Assembly (NCBI RefSeq): GCF_038593855.1 | Contig: NZ_CP151996.1 | Coordinates: forward strand, 2,604,001 to 2,668,000 | Direction of reading: 5' to 3' | From: Lysinibacillus sp. FSL M8-0337 | Lineage (GTDB): Bacteria > Bacillota > Bacilli > Bacillales_A > Planococcaceae | DNA length: 64,000 nucleotides | Shown here: positions 50,206-58,551 of the stretch, piece by piece | How positions within the stretch are numbered: the stretch's first letter is position 1 | Layout of the letters: the number at the start of each line of letters is the position of its first letter | Translations under genes and position numbers: made by a program | The notes under the pieces: generated by a model | The model's input: the letters and a program-made list of their open reading frames with translations, nothing else | Told to the model about the DNA's origin: nothing | The model's database searches: none

Positions 50206-51801
50206 TTACTTCACCTCAAAATTTTTTAGAGGGACTTCATACTGTTGCATTGAGAATGACAAGTTTGCTAACGCATTATTCGCAACTAAATAATTGGTAC
50301 GGTACGATAACGGCATGAAAATGGCTTCCTCATGAATAGTTTGAAAGATGGACTCGTACAATGCTCGCCGTTGTCCTTCATCTGTTGAACGAATTACTTT
50401 CGCTATATTCGCTGTTAGTTGCTCTGACACGGCCAATCCTTTTTGCGCGTAATAACCGATTTGCTTGTCACCTGTCATTGTGCGTATATACATATGCGGA
50501 TCATAGGGTACTCCCCATGTATCATTCATGATTATGTTGTATTGACCTGTTTTACTACGCATTTTGAAAAGCTGATCTTCCTCTCCAATCAACTGCACGT
50601 CTACGCCTATTTCACGCCATGCACTTTGTAAATATTCGAAAATGGTCTTATGCACTTGATCACCGCTGTTATACGGTATTACTAACGTTAATGTTTGCCC
50701 ATTTTTTGTGCGGAATGTTGAACCGCTTTCTAACACCCATCCTGCCTCCTCTAGTATTTGCGTCGCTTTCTCGATGTTGTAAGTATAATGTTCTAGCTTT
50801 ATATCACTAAATGGAAAACCTGGTGCAAATAATGTATAGGCTTCTTGCTCTAGGCCGGCTAATACATAATCAATCATTGTTTGTCGGTCAAAGGCATGTT
50901 GCAATGCAAGTCTTACATTTTTATCCTGCGTCACCCCATATGTAGTATTGAATGATAAAATTCTGGTGGAAGATGGCTCCGAAATCATCGTTTGATATTT
51001 TCCTGTTTTTTGTAACGCTTGATATTCCGCAGGTGCAAGTTGCCCGCTACCAAAAATTAAATCAATATCCCCTTTTTCTAGCGCCATCATCCGCGCTTGT
51101 GCATCAGGAATAATTTTGACGATTACTTTTTTTAACTTCGGTTTTTCTCCCCAATAATTTTCGTTTCGGGTAAACTCTGCAAAGCTATCTTGCTGATAGT
51201 CAGTTAAAATCCACGGACCTGAACCAATCGGCTTTGCTATCCCATCTTTTGTCGTACCACTCGCTGGGAAACCACTATCTGCTAACATACGCAGTGGACG
51301 AATCAATGATAATTCTTGTAAAAATGGATAATAAGGTTCTTTTAAATTGATTTTAACTTGTCGTTCATCGACTATTTCCACGTTGTCAATAACCGCAACA
51401 ACTTCTAGCCAGCTATGTGCAGCACTATTTTCCACAACGGTATCAATATTTCTTTTTACATTCTCTGCAGTTAGCTTCGAACCATCTGAATACATTACAT
51501 CGTCACGTAATGTAAAAGTATAACTTTTACCATCTGCAGTCATTTCCCATTCGGCAGCGAGTGCCGGTTGTATTTTACCATCTTCTCCATAGCTCACTAA
51601 TGGATCATATAGCATGGCTTGTGCAAACAGTTCATTTGGAGCATACATATGTGGATTAACTTGACCAATATCTTTGACCCAAGACATGGTCAGTACACTT
51701 TTTGGGTTGCTACTTGTGCTTTGTTTTTTATCCTCTAAATTTCCGCATGCAGCTACTATACTCAATGCGAAGATAAGTAGGAAACTAGACAATTTTCTCA
51801 T
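50206..51801 (-). CDS. Nickel/metallophore ABC substrate-binding lipoprotein (NikA/CntA-like)
   Basis: A 531-residue SBP_bac_5 lipoprotein; lipobox LSIVAACGNLED. Segments shared with NikA/CntA proteins are WVKDIGQVNPHMYAPNELFA near the N-terminus, KRNIDTVVENSAAHSWLEVV, NDTWGVPYDPHMYIRTMTG and the end MPLSYRTNYLV plus QYEVPLKNF. These match S. aureus CntA (binds metal-staphylopine) better than general dipeptide binders, from memory. It could bind Ni-histidine, Co or a metal-opine. ATG 51801 lies five bases after GGGGAAC. First gene of the operon, behind a Fur/Zur-like box. Confidence 0.85.
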   Translation of the reverse strand: MRKLSSFLLIFALSIVAACGNLEDKKQSTSSNPKSVLTMSWVKDIGQVNPHMYAPNELFAQAMLYDPLVSYGEDGKIQPALAAEWEMTADGKSYTFTLRDDVMYSDGSKLTAENVKRNIDTVVENSAAHSWLEVVAVIDNVEIVDERQVKINLKEPYYPFLQELSLIRPLRMLADSGFPASGTTKDGIAKPIGSGPWILTDYQQDSFAEFTRNENYWGEKPKLKKVIVKIIPDAQARMMALEKGDIDLIFGSGQLAPAEYQALQKTGKYQTMISEPSSTRILSFNTTYGVTQDKNVRLALQHAFDRQTMIDYVLAGLEQEAYTLFAPGFPFSDIKLEHYTYNIEKATQILEEAGWVLESGSTFRTKNGQTLTLVIPYNSGDQVHKTIFEYLQSAWREIGVDVQLIGEEDQLFKMRSKTGQYNIIMNDTWGVPYDPHMYIRTMTGDKQIGYYAQKGLAVSEQLTANIAKVIRSTDEGQRRALYESIFQTIHEEAIFMPLSYRTNYLVANNALANLSFSMQQYEVPLKNFEVK

Positions 51802-51824
51802 AATTTGTTCCCCTTTCATAAACA

Positions 51825-51847
51825 GTAATGATTACTATTATCATTAC
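51825..51847. promoter_or_regulatory. Fur/Zur-family operator of the nik/cnt operon
   Basis: A palindrome with 8-base arms GTAATGAT/ATCATTAC around seven bases. The core TGATTACTATTATCA matches the 7-1-7 Fur consensus at 12 of 14 specified positions; GTAATNATTAC-like features would also suit Zur. It lies just downstream of the -10, where a repressor would block transcription. Confidence 0.65.
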
Positions 51848-51855
51848 AATTTGCA

Positions 51856-51884
51856 ATTCTAATTGATTCTTAACTTTTTGTAAA
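51856..51884 (-). promoter_or_regulatory. Sigma-A promoter of the nik/cnt operon
   Basis: Minus strand: -35 TTTACA (51879-51884), 17-base spacer, -10 TAGAAT (51856-51861). The operator at 51825-51847 begins eight bases downstream, covering the expected start site. Confidence 0.65.
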
Positions 51885-51892
51885 GTACTTAT

Positions 51893-51936
51893 ACAATAAA
51901 AAACACCTTTTCTTCCAATTAAGGATGAAAAGGTGT
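51893..51936 (-). terminator. Terminator of the SLH gene
   Basis: Stem ACACCTTTT/AAAAGGTGT with TTTTTTATTG on the minus strand, 36 bases after the SLH stop at 51972; it lies just upstream of the nik/cnt promoter and insulates it. Confidence 0.75.
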
Positions 51937-51971
51937 GAAGGGCGTGACAGGCACGCAAACAATTCTGACAA

Positions 51972-52886
51972 TTATAATCTGCCTGCAACTTGTAAAGTTA
52001 CTGCTAGCATTTTCGCAAATTGACTTCGAGTTATATAGTCGTTTGGACGCAGCGTTGCACTTTCGTCTAGCGCGCCAATCGCATAGAGTGTTTGCGTGTG
52101 ACGCAGTAGCTCTCCTTGGAATTCACGACTATCTTCATAGGGTAACGTCGGTTCATCTTCATGCACAAAATCAACAGCATCCAATGTACGCCCGAGCATT
52201 AAAATTGCCTGCTGTCGTGTAATTTTGCCATTCGGATCAAAAATAGTTGGCGATTTGCCATTTATAATACCTAACGAGTGCAAGGCACCTACATGACCAA
52301 CGTACCACGATTTTTTTTGGTCTATATCTGTAAACTGTTTTGTTGGCATCTGCTGGAAGCTAAATGCACGAACGAGCAAGGCACTAAACTGTGCACGTGT
52401 TAAAGCATCGTTCACACCAAAATAATCAGGTGTGCGCCCTCGAATAATACCGCGCTCCGCCAAAGTTTGGATATAGCTACTACCTGTTGCTCTTGTTAGA
52501 TCACGGAAATAGAGTTGTTCAGGGTGCACAAATTTCAGCTCTGCATTATTATGAATGGTTGCAACAACACGGTCCCCTTCATCGCGATAAGCAACAGGCT
52601 CTGTAATTCCTTTTTTAAACACTTGTTGTAGCACGCCAGTTTGACCATTTTTAAAAATGACAACCTCAAGTGGTTGACGATTATTGACGATATTCGCCTT
52701 AATGCTATAAACTCCATTTTTTTCAGTTGCAGAAATGGTCGCACCATAAGCGGAATATACTGTCATATTTTCCGTTTTCATATGTACGTAATTCGTCGGT
52801 TCGTCATAGGCAGATGCTTGCATCGGGCAAGCTATAGACGCCCCCAACAGTGTTATTAACATTGTTTTTTGAAAAATTCCTTTCAT
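51972..52886 (-). CDS. SLH-domain surface protein
   Basis: A 304-residue exported protein: signal peptide 1-27 (TMLITLLGASIACPMQASAY region), an unrecognised beta-rich N-terminal half (MTVYSAYGATISATEKNGVY, EVVIFKNGQTGVLQQVFKKG), and three C-terminal SLH units: IIRGRTPDYFGVNDALTRAQ, IINGKSPTIFDPNGKITRQQ and ALDESATLRPNDYITRSQFA. The SLH triplet anchors the protein to the wall polymer. GGAGGACCAAT precedes ATG 52886. It is monocistronic. Confidence 0.9.
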   Translation of the reverse strand: MKGIFQKTMLITLLGASIACPMQASAYDEPTNYVHMKTENMTVYSAYGATISATEKNGVYSIKANIVNNRQPLEVVIFKNGQTGVLQQVFKKGITEPVAYRDEGDRVVATIHNNAELKFVHPEQLYFRDLTRATGSSYIQTLAERGIIRGRTPDYFGVNDALTRAQFSALLVRAFSFQQMPTKQFTDIDQKKSWYVGHVGALHSLGIINGKSPTIFDPNGKITRQQAILMLGRTLDAVDFVHEDEPTLPYEDSREFQGELLRHTQTLYAIGALDESATLRPNDYITRSQFAKMLAVTLQVAGRL

Positions 52887-52990
52887 ATTGGTCCTCCCTC
52901 TTTTTTTCTATTACTATCATAATAGATTTAAATGTGTAAAAATATAGTATTTTTAGCACATACTCCTATCAACCATCTTTTTTAAGTAAT

Positions 52991-53035
52991 AAAAACTTCG
53001 CTCACTATTATAACTGCTAATAGTTGAGCGAAGTT
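52991..53035 (-). terminator. Terminator of the HAD gene
   Basis: An 11-bp stem AACTTCGCTCA/TGAGCGAAGTT extended by CTATTA/TAATAG, T-run on the minus strand, 12 bases after the stop at 53047. Confidence 0.8.
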
Positions 53036-53046
53036 CCTTCATTTTA

Positions 53047-53736
53047 TTATGGACTTAATAACAAATGCAACTCGTGCAATTTTTTAATTTCATAATGAGG
53101 TTGAATATCCGTTGCATTGTTAATATTGCGAATGTTAAACCAACACGTATCAATTCCTGCTAGCAAACCACCTTTGACATCCGATGTTAGCGAATCACCA
53201 ACAATCATGGTCTTGTCTTTATCTAATCCCTCGATGCGCTCAAAAACATAATCGAAAAAAGCCGGCATCGGTTTCTGATAGCCTGTTTGCTCCGAAATAA
53301 AAATTCCTTTAAAGTATTTGGCTAAATCTGCATCAGCTAATCGTTTATTTTGCGTCTTCGTCTTACCATTCGAAACGACATATAAATCGTAACTACCTGC
53401 AAGCTGTGCAATCAGCTCATAGGCACCATCAACATAATGATGCGCTTCCTGCAAGTACTTTTGGAAACCCGCTTCAAAATATTCTCCGTCTACCTCTATA
53501 CCAAATTCCTTTAGCGCAATGGAGAAACGAGTATTATGTAATGTATTTTTTGTTACTTCGCCTCGTTCAAAGGCACGCCACAAAGACTCATTAATTTCTT
53601 TATAACGGGCAATCATCGCCGGTGTAGTAGCAATATTTTCTTGTGCAAACAAACGGTCTAGTGCTGCGTTTTCAGCTAAATCAAAATCTAATAATGTATC
53701 ATCTACATCAAACAATAGTATCTCATACTTATTCAA
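53047..53736 (-). CDS. HAD-family noncanonical pyrimidine nucleotidase (YjjG/YfnB-like)
   Basis: A 229-residue HAD phosphatase. Motif I is LLFDVDDTLLDFDLAENAAL (nucleophile Asp10 region), motif II YVVSNGKTKTQNKRLADADL, motif III Lys in SEQTGYQKPMPAFFDYVFER and motif IV MIVGDSLTSDVKGGLLAGID. The helical cap lies between I and II. YjjG-type members hydrolyse noncanonical pyrimidine nucleotides and limit their use in DNA. The start is TTG 53736, eight bases after AGGAAAA. It is transcribed alone. Confidence 0.87.
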   Translation of the reverse strand: MNKYEILLFDVDDTLLDFDLAENAALDRLFAQENIATTPAMIARYKEINESLWRAFERGEVTKNTLHNTRFSIALKEFGIEVDGEYFEAGFQKYLQEAHHYVDGAYELIAQLAGSYDLYVVSNGKTKTQNKRLADADLAKYFKGIFISEQTGYQKPMPAFFDYVFERIEGLDKDKTMIVGDSLTSDVKGGLLAGIDTCWFNIRNINNATDIQPHYEIKKLHELHLLLSP

Positions 53737-53822
53737 AACGTTTTCCTACTTTCTTTGTTACGGTCTTACCGCCTTGCTTTCTTTATCATAACGTTTTTTT
53801 GGAAAAATAGTAAACTATACAC

Positions 53823-53990
53823 TCAGTCTTTTCTTTGCATCAATGTATTTAAAGCAAGCAGCTTTTTTAGGACCGCTTCCTGTACTTCACTTAAAGGATG
53901 GATTGATACTGTAAATTCATTTCCCCACTGCGCGTTGCAATCATGTAAAGATAAAAATATTTAGCCAATACAGTTAAACGTATTACTCAT
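53823..53990 (-). pseudogene. Possible decayed small gene
   Basis: In the 415-base gap upstream of YfkAB, two minus-strand frames read like parts of one protein. LAKYFYLYMIATRSGEMNLQ (about 53900-53970) stops, while the other frame gives VSIHPLSEVQEAVLKKLLAL and ends TLMQRKD at 53823. One indel would join them. No ribosome site or relative is recognised, so the call is weak. The rest of the gap (53991-54130) holds nothing I can name. Confidence 0.25.
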
Positions 53991-54151
53991 AACCTCATAG
54001 AAATATTTAGCGTTTTCTTATATGAACATTATTTCCGAAGATAGATTAAAATGCATCATTTAAACGAAAAAAAGCTCTTTCAATAATTTCATATTTGAAA
54101 ATAGTAGTGAATATGAGACAATAGAATGCTAGAAAGGAAGATGTACGAATT

Positions 54152-55264
54152 ATGACGACCTTACAAACAATTACGCCCCACTTTGATCCATGGGAAGCGT
54201 ATTTAGATGTCGAACAACATGGGCACATGACCCTATCAAATATTGAATTTACAACAACAACCCTTTGCAATATGCGCTGCGCCCATTGTGCTGTCGGCTA
54301 TACATTACAAAACAAAGACCCGGAAGCACTGCCAATGGAGTTAATTACAAAACGACTGGATGAAATTCCCCACTTAAAAACACTTAGCATTACGGGTGGC
54401 GAACCGATGATGTCGAAGAAATCCGTGCAAAATTATGTACTCCCACTCTTAAAATACGCACATGCGCGTGGGGTACGTACACAAATTAACTCGAACTTAA
54501 CAATTGAACCAGAGCGTTATTTACTCATTGCACCGTATTTGGATGTTTTACATATTTCACATAACTGGGGTACGGTGGATGAATTTGTTGAAACAGGCTT
54601 TGCCATGATGGAGCGAAAACCAACTTATGAACAACGTGCTGCTTTGTTCCAACGCATGATTGATAACTCCAAAATGCTTGCGGAACACGGCGTTATGGTC
54701 TCTGCTGAAACAATGCTCAACAAAAAAACATTGCCTTACCTAGAGCATATTCACAATCAAATTATTAACGAGATGCACTGTGCTCGTCACGAGGTACATC
54801 CGATGTATCCATCAGACTTCGCCAGTTCACTAAGCTCACTTTCTCTAGCGGAAACTCGCGCTGCTATTCATCATTTACTTGATGTGCGTGATGAAAGTGC
54901 TTGGATGTTATTTGGTACACTACCGTTCTATCCATGTAGCACGGATGAGGAAGATCAAAAACTATTAAAACGTTTACGCGAGACGAAAAACGTTACAATG
55001 CGTAATGATCCAGATGGTCGTTCTCGACTAAATGTTAATATTTTTACAGGCGATGTAATCGTTACAGACTTTGGCGATGCATCAGCGCTTGGCAATATTG
55101 TTCAAGATAAGCTACCTGCAATTTTCGATAAATGGATGACAACAGATTTAGCCAAATCATTAAACTGCCACTGTCCCGCTGTAAAATGCTTAGGTCCGAA
55201 CGTCTTAGTAAAAAATATGTACTATCAGAACACTACTTTTACAAGTGGCTCAGCAAAACTTTAA
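54152..55264 (+). CDS. yfkAB: Radical SAM protein YfkAB (CxCxxxxC motif)
   Basis: A 370-residue radical SAM enzyme. The iron-sulfur motif is TTLCNMRCAHCAVGYTLQNK (C-x3-C-x2-C) near residue 42, and the SAM-binding GGE appears in LSITGGEPMMSKKSVQ. The C-terminal auxiliary motif CHCPAVKCLGPNVLVKN is the C-x-C-x4-C box that names the YfkAB family. Conserved ISHNWGTVDEF and HEVHPMYPSDFASSLSSLSL are also family-specific. The substrate is unknown. GGAAGATG precedes ATG 54152. It is monocistronic with a terminator at 55274-55305. Confidence 0.9.
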   Translation: MTTLQTITPHFDPWEAYLDVEQHGHMTLSNIEFTTTTLCNMRCAHCAVGYTLQNKDPEALPMELITKRLDEIPHLKTLSITGGEPMMSKKSVQNYVLPLLKYAHARGVRTQINSNLTIEPERYLLIAPYLDVLHISHNWGTVDEFVETGFAMMERKPTYEQRAALFQRMIDNSKMLAEHGVMVSAETMLNKKTLPYLEHIHNQIINEMHCARHEVHPMYPSDFASSLSSLSLAETRAAIHHLLDVRDESAWMLFGTLPFYPCSTDEEDQKLLKRLRETKNVTMRNDPDGRSRLNVNIFTGDVIVTDFGDASALGNIVQDKLPAIFDKWMTTDLAKSLNCHCPAVKCLGPNVLVKNMYYQNTTFTSGSAKL

Positions 55265-55273
55265 ACAATCAAA

Positions 55274-55305
55274 AATGTCCAATGCGCTTGAATGCATTGG
55301 ACATT
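55274..55305. terminator. Terminator after yfkAB
   Basis: A 12-bp perfect stem AATGTCCAATGC/GCATTGGACATT with an 8-base loop between convergent genes. Confidence 0.75.
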
Positions 55306-55429
55306 ATGCTTTAAATATTCTCTACATTGCGTTGATTTCTTGTTCTGTACTGGCGTGTTACGCTTTTTTGCAAAGAGCTCCTTGTTATAACCTATTTTCT
55401 GCAATTACCGTTAAATAGTATTAAAAACA

Positions 55430-56428
55430 TTATTGTGAAATCAATTCTTTTGCCAGTAGTTTATAGCAATTTAAGCGACTTTCCTGCGCATATTGATTGC
55501 AGTTTAGCATTACTTCATCAAAGCCATATTGCTCCTGTTCAGCTACTAAAAATGCCGCAACATCCTTCGGTGTGCCAACAATGTTGGCTTTACGATTATT
55601 TTCAATCATCATTTTATCCATCTCGGTCAATGGATAGTCTTGCGCCTCTTCAGGCGACATCGCTTGGATAATTTGTCCCTTCATCAATTGAAGCCGCGTA
55701 ATATCAATTGGCTTTGCTAAGTATTCGGCCTCCTCTAAAGTATCGGCAACCGTTGTCGCATAAGTAACGATAATTTGCGGTTTTTCCATATAGTAAGAAG
55801 GTGTAAAGTACGATTTATACGTATCAAAAATATCTTTAGACATATTGCCAGTAAAGAACTGGGCATACGAATAACCTACACCACGTTGCCCTGCTTGCAT
55901 GGCACTTTGACCGCTTGAGCCAAGCAACCACGCTTCTGGTAATTGACTGATAGTAGGTGATGCAACAACTTGATCATAGACTGATTCGCCAGTCTTTTGG
56001 TTATTCATCAGTTTTAAAATAGTATCGAGTTTATCATATTGTTCATCAAAATGCTGTCTGCGTCCCTCGGCAAGTGCATAAATTGATGCATGGTCTCCAC
56101 CAGGTGCACGGCCAACACCAAAGTCAATGCGATTCGGTGCAAGTGCACTTAATGTTTTAAAAACTTCTGCCAACTTGTACGGCGAATAATGCATCATCAT
56201 AACGCCACCAGTGCCAATTCGTAAACGTTTTGTTTTCGCAGCTAAAAAAGCCGCTGTTATTTCAGGCGCTGAGCTTGCCAGTGATGCGCTATTATGATGT
56301 TCTGCCAACCACATACGATTGAAGCCTAGTTCTTCACCTAAAAGCGCTAATTGTTCTGTCCGCAAAAATGCCTGTTCAGCACTATGACCTTTTGGTACAG
56401 GAATTTGATCTAAAATACTTAACTTCAA
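55430..56428 (-). CDS. LLM-class flavin-dependent oxidoreductase (luciferase-like)
   Basis: A 332-residue bacterial-luciferase-like monooxygenase of the MsnO8/group 1 type. Marks: LSILDQIPVPKGHSAEQAFL at the start, GFNRMWLAEHHNSASLASSA (substrate/flavin pocket), RIGTGGVMMMHYSPYKLAEV, PNRIDFGVGRAPGGDHAS and PEAWLLGSSGQSAMQAGQRG for the FMN phosphate. The substrate is unknown. The start is TTG 56428, about eight bases after AGAGGGT; the frame continues to 56503 without a ribosome site. It is co-directional with the following gene upstream at 56504-56929 but probably separately initiated. Confidence 0.87.
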   Translation of the reverse strand: MKLSILDQIPVPKGHSAEQAFLRTEQLALLGEELGFNRMWLAEHHNSASLASSAPEITAAFLAAKTKRLRIGTGGVMMMHYSPYKLAEVFKTLSALAPNRIDFGVGRAPGGDHASIYALAEGRRQHFDEQYDKLDTILKLMNNQKTGESVYDQVVASPTISQLPEAWLLGSSGQSAMQAGQRGVGYSYAQFFTGNMSKDIFDTYKSYFTPSYYMEKPQIIVTYATTVADTLEEAEYLAKPIDITRLQLMKGQIIQAMSPEEAQDYPLTEMDKMMIENNRKANIVGTPKDVAAFLVAEQEQYGFDEVMLNCNQYAQESRLNCYKLLAKELISQ

Positions 56429-56503
56429 TGAAAACACCCTCTCTGTCTGTATGCTCTCTTTACTACTGTAATATAGTAATTCTATTTTACAAAGTAAAAG
56501 CAC

Positions 56504-56929
56504 TTACTGATAAGCGAGTTGTTTCATTTCCCATGTTTCATACACCATGCCAATAAGAGTTCCTTTTTGTTGTGAATCCAGTACTTCATCGTTAAATTTC
56601 ATTGCGAAAAGCTTAAATTCATTCGCTTCCTCATTCACAACAAATTGCAAAATAGCATGTCCCTTTTCCTCTAGAAATACAATGTCCCCCGAAAGTTCCA
56701 CAACATGTTGACCCGTTTTCGCTTCATAGTAACGCCAATAAGGTTCTGTAAAAGCATAATTAAAGGCATCACGCACTTTCACATCCGTAAAATCAACTAA
56801 ATAGCCCTCTTTTACTGAATCGATGTACACATTATCGGTAATATCCTTTTTTGCATTGAACACATACCCTACAAGCACCCCCATAAATACAACACAAACA
56901 AAAATTCGAAAATGATTTCCTAAAGACAA
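56504..56929 (-). CDS. Membrane-anchored protein of the DITDN family, copy 2
   Basis: A 141-residue protein with an N-terminal anchor (IFVCVVFMGVLVGYVF, about 9-24) and an exported domain. It is paralogous to the product of 3973-4371: DITDNVYIDSVK, AFTEPYWRYYEAKTGQHVVE and ILQFVVNEEANEFKLFAMKF line up in order and spacing. The two cysteines of copy 1 are missing. The start is TTG 56929, 12 bases after AAAGGGG; the spacing is long, so the start is not certain. Function unknown. Confidence 0.65.
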   Translation of the reverse strand: MSLGNHFRIFVCVVFMGVLVGYVFNAKKDITDNVYIDSVKEGYLVDFTDVKVRDAFNYAFTEPYWRYYEAKTGQHVVELSGDIVFLEEKGHAILQFVVNEEANEFKLFAMKFNDEVLDSQQKGTLIGMVYETWEMKQLAYQ

Positions 56930-57145
56930 ATGTCATCACGTCCCCTTTACGCAAAAACACCATTTTCTTCATAATACATTAAAATAGTTACATAAAGTAG
57001 AATATTTTTGTATTTTGCAGATTTTTTATATTCCCATCACAATTGAACCATACTAAATGCTGTACTCGAATTTTTTTCAAACTATTTACAGTCACTCTTT
57101 GTTCCGCTAATATCAGATTATTATTATAGAAAAGAGATGACGTTC

Positions 57146-57913
57146 GTGCCTTTTGATTTAGATTTGAATATTTTATTGATTCTTATTATTTTTGGCTTTT
57201 TGGCCGCATTTATTGACTCTGTAGTTGGTGGAGGTGGGCTTATTTCATTGCCTGCCCTCTTATTTGTAGGATTACCACCTTCTGCAGCCGTCGCAACCAA
57301 TAAACTTGCCGGTACAATGGGCTCTCTGACGAGTACCATTACGTTTTACCGTTCTGGAAAATTAGACATCAAATCCGTCTACAAGCTATTTCCATTTGTT
57401 TTTATTGGCTCCATGATTGGGGCATGGATTGTCCATTTAATCGATCCAAGTGTTTTAAAACCGTTAATGTTAATTATGCTAGCCGTTGTAGCCGTTTATA
57501 CAATATTCAAAAAAGACTGGGGGAGCATTTCTACATATAATAAGCTAACACCTAAACGATATGCTGGTTTCATCTTTATTATTACTTTAATTGGCTTCTA
57601 TGATGGTTTTTTAGGACCAGGTACAGGCTCATTCTTACTATTTTCCTTTTTAATAGTAGGCTTTGACTTTTTAAAATCTGCGGGCAATGCTAAATTTTTG
57701 AATTTTGGCAGTAACATTGCAGCACTTTTAATGTTTATCTACTTAGGGCAGATCCATTATACTTATGGCTTCGCTATGGGGCTTGCACAAATTGCAGGTG
57801 CGATTGTTGGTTCAAAATTTGCTATTAAACGTGGGAGCAGTTATGTACGTAAGCTATTTATTGTCGTAACAATCCTATTACTACTGAAAAATACATACGA
57901 CTATTTTTCATAA
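57146..57913 (+). CDS. TSUP-family permease (TauE/SafE-like)
   Basis: A 255-residue membrane protein with eight helices, of the sulfite/organosulfonate exporter family. The two repeats show the family motifs AAFIDSVVGGGGLISLPALL followed by ATNKLAGTMGS near the N-terminus, and GFYDGFLGPGTGSFLLFSFL with SAGNAKFLNFGSNIAALLMF in the second half. The substrate may be sulfite, sulfoacetate or another sulfur anion. GTG 57146 gives better ribosome-site spacing (AAAGAGA) than ATG 57137, which remains possible. Transcribed alone; the terminator at 57921 follows. Confidence 0.87.
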   Translation: MPFDLDLNILLILIIFGFLAAFIDSVVGGGGLISLPALLFVGLPPSAAVATNKLAGTMGSLTSTITFYRSGKLDIKSVYKLFPFVFIGSMIGAWIVHLIDPSVLKPLMLIMLAVVAVYTIFKKDWGSISTYNKLTPKRYAGFIFIITLIGFYDGFLGPGTGSFLLFSFLIVGFDFLKSAGNAKFLNFGSNIAALLMFIYLGQIHYTYGFAMGLAQIAGAIVGSKFAIKRGSSYVRKLFIVVTILLLLKNTYDYFS

Positions 57914-57920
57914 AATGCTT

Positions 57921-57951
57921 CTTACCTCTTACAGGAGGTAAGTTTTTTTTC
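57921..57951 (+). terminator. Terminator after the TSUP gene
   Basis: An 8-bp stem CTTACCTC/GAGGTAAG followed by eight T on the plus strand. Confidence 0.85.
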
Positions 57952-57959
57952 TTTCTATC

Positions 57960-57986
57960 AACTTTTTCTCCACTTTCACACGTCTA
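57960..57986 (+). promoter_or_regulatory. Candidate ECF-type autoregulatory promoter of sigV
   Basis: An AAC element (57960-57962) and CGTCTA (57981-57986), 18 bases apart, resemble the -35 and -10 of ECF sigma promoters. The spacing is one to two bases longer than usual and the -35 is otherwise poor, so the call is tentative. It lies about 45 bases before the sigV start. Confidence 0.3.
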
Positions 57987-58032
57987 GTAGTTGTATACAA
58001 TTTGAAAATGTTAAAAAGGAGCTTCTTTGGAC

Positions 58033-58551
58033 ATGAAAACAAGAAATGCATTTCAACATGAAGAGGTGTTTGTCCAGTTAATTCGCGAACAGAAAGAACG
58101 ATTTTATTTGCTAGCCTATAGCTATACGAAAAACGAGCAAGATGCACTCGATATAGTACAAGACAGCATTCAAAAAGCGATGCTTTCTCTCGATCGACTA
58201 GAACACGTGGATTATATGAAAAGTTGGTTTTACAAAATCGTTGTAAGAACAGCAATAGATTTTTTGCGCAAACATAATCGTTTACAAGTAACAGACGACG
58301 ACACTCTTCAATATTTAACACCTGCACAAGAAGATATTTACGAAGACATCGACTTAGAGCATGCGTTAGAAGAATTACCCCAGATGTACCGTGAAGTAGT
58401 GATTTTGCATTATTTTGAGGATTTAAAGCTAGCTGATGTTGCCAATATATTGGACATCAAGTTGAGCACAGCAAAATCACGCCTATATAAAGCCTTAAAA
58501 CTTTTAAAAATACAACTCCAAGATGGGAAGGGAGAAACCACACATGGATAA
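58033..58551 (+). CDS. sigV: ECF RNA polymerase sigma factor, SigV-like
   Basis: A 172-residue ECF sigma factor. Region 2 has FYLLAYSYTKNEQDALDIVQ and YMKSWFYKIVVRTAIDFLRK; region 4 has LEELPQMYREVVILHYFEDL and the recognition helix DVANILDIKLSTAKSRLYKA. The following gene encodes an RsiV-type anti-sigma with an eight-base overlap, which makes SigV the best match. In B. subtilis SigV answers lysozyme and controls oatA and dlt genes. TTG 58027 is an alternative start; AAGGAG lies between the usual spacings of both. Confidence 0.9.
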   Translation: MKTRNAFQHEEVFVQLIREQKERFYLLAYSYTKNEQDALDIVQDSIQKAMLSLDRLEHVDYMKSWFYKIVVRTAIDFLRKHNRLQVTDDDTLQYLTPAQEDIYEDIDLEHALEELPQMYREVVILHYFEDLKLADVANILDIKLSTAKSRLYKALKLLKIQLQDGKGETTHG

